Positions 1 through 9,126 of a DNA stretch of 64,000 nt are shown here, in pieces. Position 1 is the first letter of the stretch. The number at the start of each line of letters is the position of its first letter. This DNA is from Nothophaeocryptopus gaeumannii (Eukaryota > Ascomycota > Dothideomycetes > Mycosphaerellales > Mycosphaerellaceae). The stretch lies in NCBI GenBank assembly GCA_031771865.1, contig JASISA010000042.1:551501-615500 (forward strand), read 5' to 3'. Both the position numbers and the translations under genes were made by a program. The notes beneath the pieces are model-generated. The model had not been told where the DNA came from. It made no database searches and saw nothing but the letters and a program-made list of their open reading frames with translations.

Positions 1-1078
1 ACCTTCGCTGTGGACTCCTTTTGATACATCTTCTGGTAATAGCGCTTGAAGATCATCTGCAGAATATCCAAAGTCAACATCTGATCGTCAGCTTTGCAAT
101 CACCTGAGTCGATAGCCTTCGAGAGCGCTCGTAGAGTCGCTTGGTCCATTAGGAAGTGGCCGTCCGGTACGTCTTGCTTCCTCTTGTCGCGGAAGCACAC
201 ACCACCACCAGCAGTCTTATCATTCGGACAAGCCGCATTCGTACAGAGCCAGGCAAACCGAATATCTCCCTCATGATTGCCCTCAGATCGAAGCTCAGCA
301 ATGAGACGTCCGGAGTTTGCTACTTGCTTTGTAGTAGCCGTCTCGCGAGCCTTGCCGGCAGCTTTACTTCCTCCGGTTCCTCCGGTTCCTCCGGACGCGA
401 CAGTGGTAGCTGCCTCGTCCGGTTTAGTGAAGAAGTGCATATCAAGCTGCAGGCCCTTCTTCTTCATCTCATTCCACTCGAATAGCTTGTTAAGCACCTG
501 CTTGTAGCAGGCGTTTTCTTCAGTCGCTGGATCGTCGTCTCCGGTTATCGGATAGAGCCAGTCTACATCAAAATGGTCCTTCTCTTTGGCGCCATTATAA
601 TAGCCGTCTACCAACACTCTCCAAGGGCGAGGCAAGCCTGACTTCTCACACATCCGGCAGGCCCAGTTCCAGCCATTCCAACCCTCGCCAACGTCAGCAA
701 CTTTGAAGGTATTCCGCTTCTTGGCAAGCGTTTTCTCGTTCTTGGTCTTGCCCTTGTCATTATGGAGCAACCACAACCCTTCAAACGTCAACGTTCGTCG
801 CTCTGGAGCCTCCTCCTGCCCTGGACGAGGATAGTGACTCTCAGGAGTCAACGCGATCGCGCCGGCTGCTATAGCAGCCGCGCTATCAAAAGAAGAGCCA
901 GTAGACGAACCAGCAGGCTCAGGTTGCCTCACCGCCCCTTTAGGCTGCACTACCTTGGTACCGAGCTGACTAGCCGTGACAGTAGAAGTCTTCCCCGCGT
1001 GGTTCACAGCCGCACGTGATTCACAGAATCCTTCACTTCTACACTGCCTCTTTATATAGCATTTTCTCAACAACTACT
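1..1078 (-). CDS. Unrecognised protein, partial; runs off the left edge and lacks its 5' end
   Basis: The minus strand is open without a stop from an in-frame TAG near 1079 down to base 1, about 355 codons. There is no ATG in its first 140 codons (the first is near 653), so the 5' end is missing or lies in another exon. The product starts with a Ser/Ala/Gly/Pro-rich stretch, then has a Trp-rich stretch (GWNGWNWACRMCEKSG), a Thr/Gly-rich linker, and a second Cys pair (CTNAACPND). The two Cys pairs could form a zinc site, but no family was recognised. Codon use looks genuinely protein-coding. A transposon end (TIR-like 14-mer) sits at 1013-1026, and coding-like minus-strand sequence resumes beyond the far end of that element at 3441, so this is probably the 3' part of an interrupted gene. 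The 3' end lies outside the window. Confidence 0.5.
1013..1026 (+). repeat. Left 14-bp terminal-inverted-repeat-like end
   Basis: CACGTGATTCACAG here is the exact reverse complement of 3426-3439. The two copies bracket the degraded transposase at 1200-2010 and the MITE-like pair at 2461-3131, so they are candidate terminal inverted repeats of one element of about 2.4 kb. No target-site duplication is visible, and similarity does not extend beyond the 14 bases. Confidence 0.4.
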
Positions 1079-1199
1079 GAACCGATTTTTATAAAATTCA
1101 AGGAGCTTATAGAGCTAATTGCAAGCTTTCATTTGATGTATACGTCATGTCCTAAAGCGGGCTGGTTGTCGAATAGCACGTCCAGACCTATGTGAAGCC

Positions 1200-2010
1200 C
1201 GAATCGGGCTTTCTGCCTTGGAAACTATCTCAGGAGCGTTCAAAGCAACTGGCAGCACAACGATAAGTTGCTTGCGTTTCTTTGGCTTCTTGGTAGCCTG
1301 CTAAAGGGCCTGTTGGAGTTGATTAGACACTGCCTTGTCCTCTTTTGCCCTTAGTTTGGTAGCAGCTTTCTCAGCTGCTTGTCTCTCCCTCTCTACCTTT
1401 TTGTTTAGCCTGTCCTTCTTACGCCTTTCAATAGCAACACGGTTCTGAAGTGCTTTAGCCTTTGCTTCTTCCCTCTCAAGCTGTTTCTAAGCCTCAGTAT
1501 TCACTTTATCCCTGACTCTCTGCTCCTGAAGGTCCTTTGCTTGCTGAATCTTCTTAGGTGAAAAGAAAGTAGCTGCACAGTTGTCGTTGGCTCGTAAATC
1601 TTCGAACAAGCCCTCGCCTCGCTTCCTCTTCTTCTTCTCATGGAAAAGGGCAGTCTTAAAGCCCTTATTCTCAGCCTTGAGGATAGCATTCTCAGTAGTA
1701 ATTGCCAAGACTGTGTTTGTAAGCTTCTGGACCTTTTTAGCCTCAGATTCAGTATAAGTCTCAGTAACAACGTCCTTAAGGAGGATCCTAATCTTTCTCC
1801 AGTCACTAGTAGATAGTATTGAGTTCTGTGACTCGCTTGTGCTTAGTCTTGAAGCCGTAATAGGCTCCTTTGGCTAAGGAATCTTAGAAAGAACAATGTT
1901 AGGGTTGAAGGGGAATAAGCCAGTCTTTGTCTACCCTAAAGTGATGTTCTTGATAGTAAAGGCTTTAGTCCATGCTAGCTAAAAGAGGCGGAGGAAGTCT
2001 CGCTTTGTAA
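1200..2010 (-). mobile_element. Degraded Fot1/pogo-type (CENP-B/DDE) transposase, C-terminal half
   Basis: Read on the minus strand, the stretch has the typical C-terminal architecture of fungal Fot1/pogo transposases. It starts with the end of the DDE domain (AWTKAFTIKNI near 1970), then a linker, then a long Lys/Glu/Arg coiled coil (TTENAILKAENKGFKTALF followed by a KKKRKRGEG patch), then ATFFSPKKIQQAKDLQEQ. It is broken by several in-frame stops, for example before AWTKAF, in the linker, and after the NTEA at about 1487. The longest open piece is only about 100 codons and the DDE catalytic core is absent. This is a dead relic. The stops mostly replace Gln or Trp codons, which fits C-to-T decay. 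It was presumably carried by the element bracketed by the 14-bp repeats. Confidence 0.75.
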
Positions 2011-2460
2011 TTAGTGATTAGCATTATCCAAATCCAACTAGTCAAAAGGCTCTAATCTGAATTGGATAACATGTGATCTGGATTAGTAAGCGAGTGTCTG
2101 GATCAAAATGAGTTGATTTGGATAATGAAGTACCACAGGTATAAGGAGGCGGACAAGAAAAAAGACTAAGGAAGACGATTAGTAAGCGGACCCTCGATGT
2201 CTCCAACGCAGGGGAAACGAGCAACACGAGCAGGGGAAACGAGCTAACGTAGGGAACACGCCTTTATTGAAGCTAAATCTTACACAAGACTAATTAGAAG
2301 GACTCCGAGAGATTATTCTCTTACTTAACCGCCGCCAAGACTACTTCCAGATCATAACGGCGGCTTGATCTATCATTCACGACTACTCGATCTGGATCAA
2401 CAGATCGTCCTAAGGCCCTCATCTAATCCGTGATCCATATCATCCAAATCAGATATTATT
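2011..2460. other. No gene seen; interior of the degraded transposon
   Basis: The stretch is AT-leaning sequence between the transposase relic and the MITE-like pair. Several short direct repeats related to CTAATCCAGATC / GATCTGGATTAG occur, but no reading frame of interest is present. Confidence 0.4.
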
Positions 2461-2766
2461 TGTCACGGGCGTGGCCCGGTGACACCTGAACACCTGGATG
2501 CACGTGGTTTGGATGCTTGAAGCATCCGGATGAACTTCGGCCGAGCCTCGGGGCTCGACTAGCATCATGTGACAGAGCCACGTGACTCTGCCAAGACCCG
2601 GAGAAGAGTTTCTTCTCGACGCGCAAAGATCCGGTCTTCGACTCTTTGCGCTACGTCCTGTCAATAGGATTGACCTATATGGTTAATACAGTGTCTATCC
2701 AACCTGTCCGTAGCTCCCTGTACCGTTTGTGATTAGCAACCTACTTCCCGACTCCGGCCCGTGACA
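2461..2766 (+). mobile_element. MITE-like element, copy A (306 bp)
   Basis: The element begins TGTCACGGGC and ends GCCCGTGACA, a perfect 10-bp terminal inverted repeat. It is non-coding: the only ORF, 71 codons, is mirrored exactly in copy B because the two copies are inverted. It is immediately flanked by TATT on the left and TTATT on the right, compatible with a short TA-rich target duplication, but the inner flank is itself repetitive. The superfamily was not recognised. Confidence 0.65.
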
Positions 2767-2825
2767 TTATTTAATAGATAATAATTGTTATTATCTATTA
2801 AATAATGTTATTATCTATTAAATAA
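2767..2825. repeat. AT-rich spacer with a 20-bp tandem duplication and its inverse
   Basis: TTATTATCTATTAAATAATG occurs twice in tandem (2788-2807 and 2808-2827) and once inverted (2765-2784). This extends the hairpin arms of the two elements to 324 bp and leaves only a 23-bp loop, 2785-2807. Confidence 0.8.
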
Positions 2826-3131
2826 TGTCACGGGCCGGAGTCGGGAAGTAGGTTGCTAATCACAAACGGTACAGGGAGCTACGGACAGGTTGGATAGACA
2901 CTGTATTAACCATATAGGTCAATCCTATTGACAGGACGTAGCGCAAAGAGTCGAAGACCGGATCTTTGCGCGTCGAGAAGAAACTCTTCTCCGGGTCTTG
3001 GCAGAGTCACGTGGCTCTGTCACATGATGCTAGTCGAGCCCCGAGGCTCGGCCGAAGTTCATCCGGATGCTTCAAGCATCCAAACCACGTGCATCCAGGT
3101 GTTCAGGTGTCACCGGGCCACGCCCGTGACA
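2826..3131 (-). mobile_element. MITE-like element, copy B (306 bp), inverted
   Basis: This is the reverse complement of copy A over its whole length, with the same 10-bp termini (TGTCACGGGC and GCCCGTGACA). No mismatch between the arms was found in the stretches compared by eye. Near-identity implies a recent origin, gene conversion between the arms, or an inverted duplication at replication. Confidence 0.65.
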
Positions 3132-3425
3132 GTTAGAGGCAGTCTACGGTCGGTAAGAGTATTAATATATCGTAAAAGAGTGCGCTCCTATTAGGGACTA
3201 AGAATGGATTAGTATTCGGCTTTATGCTGCATAGAATTGGTATGCCCATTAAAGCGCTTAGATAGCGTGGATCTCTCTACTTTAAATTGCCTTATAGTAG
3301 TAGAAATATTAGGCTTCTCTTGCACTTTTAAATTAGCTATCGCTTGTGAAAGGGCGTCCCTTATGTGTTGAGATAATCAATATTAAAGATAATACAAAAT
3401 TCTACAAAGTGTGCATCAGATGCGG
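3132..3425. other. No gene seen; right part of the degraded transposon
   Basis: TA-rich sequence lies between the MITE-like pair and the right 14-bp repeat. No coding signal was recognised. Confidence 0.4.
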
Positions 3426-3439
3426 CTGTGAATCACGTG
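3426..3439 (+). repeat. Right 14-bp terminal-inverted-repeat-like end
   Basis: CTGTGAATCACGTG is the exact reverse complement of 1013-1026. Coding-like minus-strand sequence resumes just outside it. Confidence 0.4.
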
Positions 3440-3440
3440 G

Positions 3441-3905
3441 GGCAGACCCTTAGACCCTTGAGCGCGCGAATCGATTAGCGTGTAAGCCGGCTCCGCCAAC
3501 GCCAACTCCTTGTCTTTACCGCCCTTGCGACCCTTCGGCAGCCTCTTCATTGGCGGCGGCGATATCGATTTGTCAAGACTAGCTACACGCCGAGTAGCTG
3601 CAGCTTTATTAGTTGGTGGTAGTACAATGTCATCGACGAAATTGGCAGGGGGCTTGCCAGCAGTCGTACGCGCCGAAGAACGAGTCCTGCCGCCGCAAAA
3701 AAGAAGTATTCACTCAAAGATCTTCATATGCAAAGATTGCGGGATATTAGGAGCTGATTGGAGGCTTTTCGATGCTATCACAGGCCAATTCTACATGCAA
3801 ACTACCACTTTGTCGACTCTCAGCCTCCTGCGGCTCTGCGGGCCGAGGACTGACAGGCTTTTTCCGAAACTCAGTACCCTTTTGCTTTCCGGAGGATGAT
3901 TGGGA
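3441..3905 (-). pseudogene. Coding-like fragment, probable 5' part of the gene interrupted by the transposon
   Basis: Two minus-strand stretches read like real protein. One (about 3441-3640) gives a basic, Ala/Pro-rich sequence containing KAAATRRVASLDK and PMKRLPKGRKGGKDK and is open up to the transposon end. The other (about 3740-3905) gives a Ser/Glu/Pro-rich low-complexity sequence with GKQKGTEFRKKP. They are in different frames, separated by an AT-rich stretch that could be an intron ending in GCAG. Amino-acid character and strand match the gene at 1-1012 on the far side of the transposon, so the simplest reading is one gene split by the insertion. No family was recognised and no start codon is assigned. 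Confidence 0.35.
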
Positions 3906-3911
3906 GTAAAG

Positions 3912-4382
3912 CTACATCTCCATATTCACAAGTATCTTACACTCCCTATTATCCTTCCTATGCAAGCTGACTAGCCCCTCCTCAACCACATCCTCCAATC
4001 GGATTCTCTTCGTGATCATCTTGTTGGCCTCCAACCTCCCCTCCACAATCGCCTTTATCACCTCCTCATAATCCTTCATCGAGTACGCGATCGAACATTT
4101 CATCCCAATTTCCTTCATGACCATCGCTATTAAAGGAAGCTCAGTCCTTCCCTGTACAGCCAAATTCACGATCGTGCCTCTTGGTCGTACGGTATAGACG
4201 GCTGTATCGAGAGATATGCCCGGGACACCTGCACAATCGAAAACTAAATCCACGCCCTCGCGAAGAAGCCGACCGGGTTCGTAAGAACGAAACACGCTAC
4301 CCAATCGCGTCGACTGAAAAGACTCCTTCGTCCGGATCCTCCGAACCCGAGACTCGTCTACGCCTGCTCCTACGGTTGCCAT
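3912..4382 (-). pseudogene. Zinc-type alcohol/butanediol dehydrogenase, C-terminal fragment
   Basis: The last 110 or so residues of this 156-codon frame match the C-terminal half of medium-chain zinc dehydrogenases of the (R,R)-butanediol/sorbitol dehydrogenase kind. The motifs are VDLVFDCAGVPG, the Rossmann-edge RPRGTIVNLAV, a Met-rich helix, and a conserved tail with EANKMITKRIRLEDVVEEG. The catalytic zinc site, structural zinc cysteines and first Rossmann strands, which should precede it, are absent. The first 45 residues are unlike the family. An intact enzyme would be about 350-390 residues, so this is a 5'-truncated relic. It ends with a TAG just upstream of the coding-like stretch at 3441-3905. 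Confidence 0.7.
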
Positions 4383-4599
4383 TTCAGCTGCAAGATTTGA
4401 GAAACTGCCTGACCCCGATAAGTTCTCCGGAGAAAGAGATGACCTCCAACGCTTCGATGCTCAGATCCGCCAGAAAATGATAGTAGTCCGCGAGCGATAT
4501 CCTACGGCGCTCTCTCGCCTCGCCTCGCCTCGCCTACGTCCAGAATCGCCTTACCAGGCTTGCCTACAAACAAGTCGACCCATACATGCGTTCCGATAC

Positions 4600-4895
4600 C
4601 TCTCGACCTACCGACTTGGAAGGAATTCTCCGAATATTAGACGAAGCCTTCGGCGATCCGAACCTTGCGCCGGTCGAGGTAGACGGCCTCGACGAGTAGG
4701 AAGTGGAAGAGATCCTAGACTCGAAGGTCGACCGCCGAGGGAGAGGCGGTAAGCCTCGACTCCGCTATATCGTTAAGTGGAAAGGATATGACGTACCGAC
4801 GACCGAACCGGCGTATATGATTGCTTAACATCTCCCGCATATAGTCCGTACGTTCCATTGTCGCTGCCCGAACAAACCGGCTCCCCGTCAGCTAC
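4600..4895 (+). mobile_element. Ty3/gypsy (chromovirus) pol C-terminus with chromodomain, degraded
   Basis: The plus strand carries a recognisable chromodomain tail: EVEEILDSK, then RLRYIVKWKGYD, then HLPHIVRTFHCRCPNKPAP, preceded by the acidic linker VEVDGLDE. This is the standard end of MAGGY/chromovirus integrases. In-frame stops interrupt it (a TAG after DGLDE and a TAA before HLPH), and the TWEP segment is altered. Only about 100 codons survive, directly beside the alcohol dehydrogenase relic. No LTR was identified. Confidence 0.7.
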
Positions 4896-6309
4896 CCTAA
4901 TTACGTGACTAGCCTTGACTACCTGCCCAACCTAATGAGCACCCGTTACCTGCCCGAAGGCCTCCCTGAAGATGAAGAACTTTCCTACTTGGTCACCCGC
5001 CCTGCTAGCGATTCTCTCGGCGCTGCTGAACCTTTTACTGCAATGTCCACTTTGCTACACCTGGCTGCAACCTGCGTGCGCATGCCTAGATGAACCATCT
5101 CAGTTTCTACACTTTCAACCAATTAGCAACTGACCTGTTGGGTGCGTGACACCATTCAGCAGTATTGAGGGCCTGTGGGTTCCGCCAGGGAACAACATGG
5201 GAGCAGGGTTGTGCAGTACTGCTTGCAGTAACTGTAATGCCCCGGTTCTAAGATTTCATGAGGTGTTGGATCGTACCGTTGGTATCTCGCCACTCCGAGT
5301 GTGCTTGGTTCAGGTTCAAGTCGATCACAGCCAAATGAATTTCGAAGAACCATGGAGACCCACTGCCTCGGTAGTGGGAAAACTGTTGCACTTTTTTTGT
5401 TCTACACGGTGATATATGTTGCCCAAGGAGGATACGCACTGCGGAGTCCTACTCTTTTTAAGCGTAGACAGGAAGCCAGACAACAGCTGAACTAGCTATG
5501 TAACTGCACACTTAGGAGAAAGGTACACCTGTTTTCCCCTGAGAGGTTTTCACAACATGGAATACCAAGCACACGTGACCTGCTGACTCACATCACAACA
5601 GTTACCCATTTGCGAGTTTAGCCAGCGCATGCGAATTTCGTTACTTTCTTTTCATGTGCGTGTCACGAGCAACAAGCTTGCAGGGTGCATGTGACTACCT
5701 AGTCAAGTCAAAGAAGCTGCAAGCGTGCCCCGCTGTCGAAGCCACTGCTTTCTTTCCTTCCGACCACTGAACATCGACCACCAAGCATCAACTACTGACC
5801 GACGACTACCGACCTCCAACCGCAGTACAGCGACTAATACACTGCGGGAAAAGTAGTGCGCTGAAAGACACCCTCGAGACCAACACCTTGACACTTTCAC
5901 CAACCCGCCTCGACTCGAGAAGGCCTGCTAGTGCAGGAACTCGGAGCAACTCAGACTTGACACCAGACTAAGCGGCTCATCACGAGCACAGTCAGCATTG
6001 GACATGAACATCGGACCCGGCCTCTTCCTGAGCTTCACCTCGAAGATGGAGCAAATGCATTCGTCCACCGAGACGATCAGCATCGAAAGGATTAGAACGC
6101 ACATGGAGCTGCATGAGAGCCTGACCTGACCATCAAGATCATCGTCAACACGCGCGATACCGGTCGAATCGGCCCATGGTATCGCTCTATGCTGCTATTT
6201 CAGCCACCTCTGCACGCAATAATCGCAAGGTTCCAGAGCAACATCTTAAACCTTACGAACTCTCGCACAAGTATTGGCCTCAGCACTCGCAACGGCTGGT
6301 CACCTGACG
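4896..6309. other. 1.4-kb gene-poor stretch
   Basis: No recognisable gene. A 41-codon ATG frame at 6004-6126 precedes the F-box gene and could be an upstream ORF, but nothing supports translation. The region 5136-5570 might be a retrotransposon LTR remnant, but no second copy is present to show it. Confidence 0.4.
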
Positions 6310-6783
6310 ATGAGCTATTATGGGGACGATGACGGCGTCGACACGCACCCAGCGCCCACACTCAGCATCACCCGCATCAGCGAGTATGTTGAGCAGAAGC
6401 GCCAACTGGATGCCAACATCACCGCTCTACGGAACCACGTCACCACCTCGAGCACTCCAGACTCTGATATGACCACCATTCTCACCGGTCTAGAGAGCAG
6501 CGCAGCTTCGTTGAGTTCACTCATCAACTGTTGTTGGAACTCAATACCACCATTACTTCGAGTGACCGATCGATGTACCCGGAAGGCGCAGGAGGTATTC
6601 CACACATCGGAACTTCTGGAGCACATCGTGAACTTCACTACGCCAGCCGACGTCCTTCGCGCAATGCAAGTTGGCAGAGTCTGGCACGACACCCTCGATG
6701 GGTCCGTCAAACTCAAGCGTCAGCTGAGCGTGGAGACGGACCCTGCAGGCTTGTTCTACTTGCCGTTCATGGACGAAATCTGA
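6310..6783 (+). CDS. F-box-like protein
   Basis: From the ATG at 6310 the frame encodes 157 residues. Residues 1-85 are an acidic start and a helical region (EYVEQKRQLDANITAL). An F-box-like motif follows: VFHTSELLEHIVNF, then a Leu/Val helix (DVLRAMQVGRVWHDTLDGS) and a basic end KLKRQL. This pattern matches the large family of short F-box proteins of Dothideomycetes, which would recruit substrates to an SCF ubiquitin ligase through Skp1. The family is usually 250-400 residues with a variable C-terminal part, so this copy looks truncated by the TGA at 6781. The same frame stays open after that TGA until 7119. Candidate or partial pseudogene; no intron that removes the TGA was found. Confidence 0.55.
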   Translation: MSYYGDDDGVDTHPAPTLSITRISEYVEQKRQLDANITALRNHVTTSSTPDSDMTTILTGLESSAASLSSLINCCWNSIPPLLRVTDRCTRKAQEVFHTSELLEHIVNFTTPADVLRAMQVGRVWHDTLDGSVKLKRQLSVETDPAGLFYLPFMDEI

Positions 6784-7556
6784 CCCGAACTGTCTAATCA
6801 TTTCGTAAATGCCGAGCCAGAGTACCTTTACGAATTTAAATCGCCACGTAAGGGCGTCCATGTATGCTCCGCCTACCTCGACTCAACTTCGACCTTCGGA
6901 AGACGGCCAGGATTGGCTCTCGTTGTCGGTCGATACTGCTTTTTTCAGCCACAGCCGCAGCGATCTAGCGTTCCCGTGGAGTTATGGGGGCAAATTGGCC
7001 AGGCTGAATCTGAGAAGACGTGCGCAATGCTGGACGTGGAAAAGTGTTCACTGTTGGTGCTTTCCTTGACGCCTCGCGGGCGGCATATGCGGAGTTCTTG
7101 CGAGGGCGAGATGAATTGAGATCAAGACCAACGGCTGAAGCTTCCACCTCTGTGCAGCTCCGAAATGATGACCCCATCGTCGTGGGAAGGAAGCGAGCGT
7201 TGCTGAGAAACCAGTCCCGGAAGAAGGTGTGAAGAGAAGACGAAAGCAGATCGACAGTCTCGCTTTTGGCGAAGAGCGCCTTGGGCCTATTACACAGCAT
7301 CTGGGGGTGGGAGGCGCATACAGAGCACTTTTGGCTTCAAGAGGGGCAAGCTTAAACGAACCCAAGCTTCATCTCGACCCTCGGAGCATGATCGCTCCTG
7401 CAAGGTCAATGATTTGAGTAGTGCAATGCAAGTCATTGCGACAGGACTATGATCGAGTGTCAGTCGTGCCCGCCGAGCACGATAACACCCGAGCGCGTTC
7501 TATGACGCAGAGAAACCAACCGTTTTAAGACACGCTCCCCAGACGTGTATTGCTCA
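6784..7556 (+). other. Coding-like remnants downstream of the F-box gene
   Basis: The F-box frame remains open to 7119 after its TGA. From about 7020 to 7417 two frames read like coding sequence (FLDASRAAYAEFLRGRD, then KRRRKQIDSLAFGEERLG), separated by a one-base shift near 7229. Neither begins with ATG and no family was recognised. Confidence 0.25.
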
Positions 7557-8237
7557 AGAAGATGCAAATTTTCAATCTCGCGTTGGACTCTGCTGCTTTA
7601 TCTCGTCGGTGTCTCAAACATTGGTCTCGCTGCAGCTCCTGCAGGCATCATGTAGACTCGAAGTTCTTTCTTCCATCTCAACATAACATTCCGGCCATAT
7701 CACACCAGTCCTTACGATCGCACCTTAACCTTCACTGCATACTCGTCAAGCCCCACCAAACACACAACAGTCAATTACACAATAGCATTACAATATTCAC
7801 GCCCAACCATGCCACCTGCATCCCTGCATCCCTGCAAGCATCCGCCCCTACGAGACCGGGCCCAACAACGACAACTGTGGCCAACGCACCGCCTGGTTTG
7901 GCGAAGTCCTCTTCACAGGCAACAATCTGACAATGGCAGAAGTCAATGGCGGCAAGTCGCTCTGCTGGCGCTGCCAGACCGATGACCCGACGTGCTCGCC
8001 AAATTGGTGCGACAATGCCAATTAGGCGTTGAAGAAGTCGGTTAACTACAAGGTGAGCAAGCGATTTGACTCCATAGAAGAACATTCGAGGCTTTGCTGA
8101 CCAGTCATTTGACAGACCTAAAAGACTCGCTGCGAGAGTGTCAAAACTTGGAAGGTCGAGTGTGAGAAGATGAGCGGATTAAGGGGTGTCATTCCTGATG
8201 GATGTCAGCTTCGAAGATCATCGTGTTCTTACCTGTT
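7557..8237 (+). pseudogene. Small secreted cysteine-rich protein, inactivated
   Basis: The frame at about 7785-8052 gives a Cys-rich, Asn/Gly-rich sequence (CHLHPC, NDNCGQRTAWFGEVLF, then CWRCQTDDPTCSPNWC). A good intron follows (GTGAGC at 8053 to CAG at 8115) and then a second exon (TRCESVKTWKVECEKM). Two stops interrupt it: TAG at 8023-8025 and TAA at 8119-8121. Each is one C-to-T step from CAG or CAA. About 200 bp upstream, an ATG at 7563 followed one base out of frame by SRWTLLLYLVGVSNIGLAAA looks like a damaged signal peptide, although the stretch between could not be joined. The features suggest a former effector-like secreted protein. No named family was recognised. Confidence 0.45.
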
Positions 8238-9126
8238 AGAATCATAGCCGCAGAATGCAAGTCGTCGGCCATTGGACTCATCTCAAATCTGTTAGTCGCG
8301 AGACCGTCATCAACCCTTTGCGTTCAAGATTGCACGGTTGTTGCTGTCCGCCAAAACACCGTTCCCTGCAACGCCGGCAACACTGTGCTCTTAATGCTCT
8401 GTATGATGTTCTGCCTTTGCGATATAAAGCTCAGCGCCCCTAGCGGGCTCTACTCGGGCATATTGCATTGCCGGATGAGATAGGTTGTGGGTAGCGAAGC
8501 CTATCGACGGCTGCAAAGTAATCAAACAATCCGCCAACGAGATTTCAACAAGTGAAACTCTCGGTCGATCTGCAGGCGTGGGAGCATTCTCCTCTCAAGA
8601 ACTGACGCAGATTTCCGATGCTTCTGGCGCACGATCCCTTGGCCGGTTTTGGTTGGACATCTTTCACAGCACAGTTCCTGCCGTAGGCTAAAGCTTTTTT
8701 GCCATCCTTCTAAACGCAAACTGTACAGTTCACAGTAACAGAGGGCAAAGCTGACCCACCATGCGTCCAGACAAACACTGCACAGTGTGCTTCAGAGAGC
8801 TGAAAACCTGATCTCCAACCGGAAGAAATATGATTGATTCAGCCTCGATCCACACATCGATCGATTTCAGCTGAAGTGAACTATCGCACATGCCGCCGCA
8901 CTCGCATATCTATTGACGCTCCGTGCAATGAGTGCCAACCGCTCAACGGATCAGAGAGGCTGGATTCGACGGTCAAGCATTAGTATGCTGAACATATAAA
9001 TGCTTATATCAATATCATACCCTCGCACCGCGAACACCCTGTTCAAGCCTCTCAATCTTCCCTCCCAAGCCATCTCAACCACCAAGGGAATTTCTCGCCC
9101 TAGCAGTCACCTCCACCACCTACACG
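8238..9126. other. No gene seen; probable promoter of the GMC relic at its right end
   Basis: No supported reading frame. A TATA-like run (CATATAAATG) lies at about 8993, some 130 bp before the ATG of the GMC oxidoreductase relic. Confidence 0.35.

Noticed and set aside
2449..3194. Two identical protein frames on opposite strands
   Set aside because: They are the same frame read from the two arms of the inverted MITE-like pair, not genes.
3510..3899. 129-codon plus-strand frame
   Set aside because: The opposite strand over the same bases reads as the more convincing coding sequence, so this is its shadow.
5136..5570. Possible LTR
   Set aside because: No matching second LTR, primer-binding site or target duplication could be found in the window.
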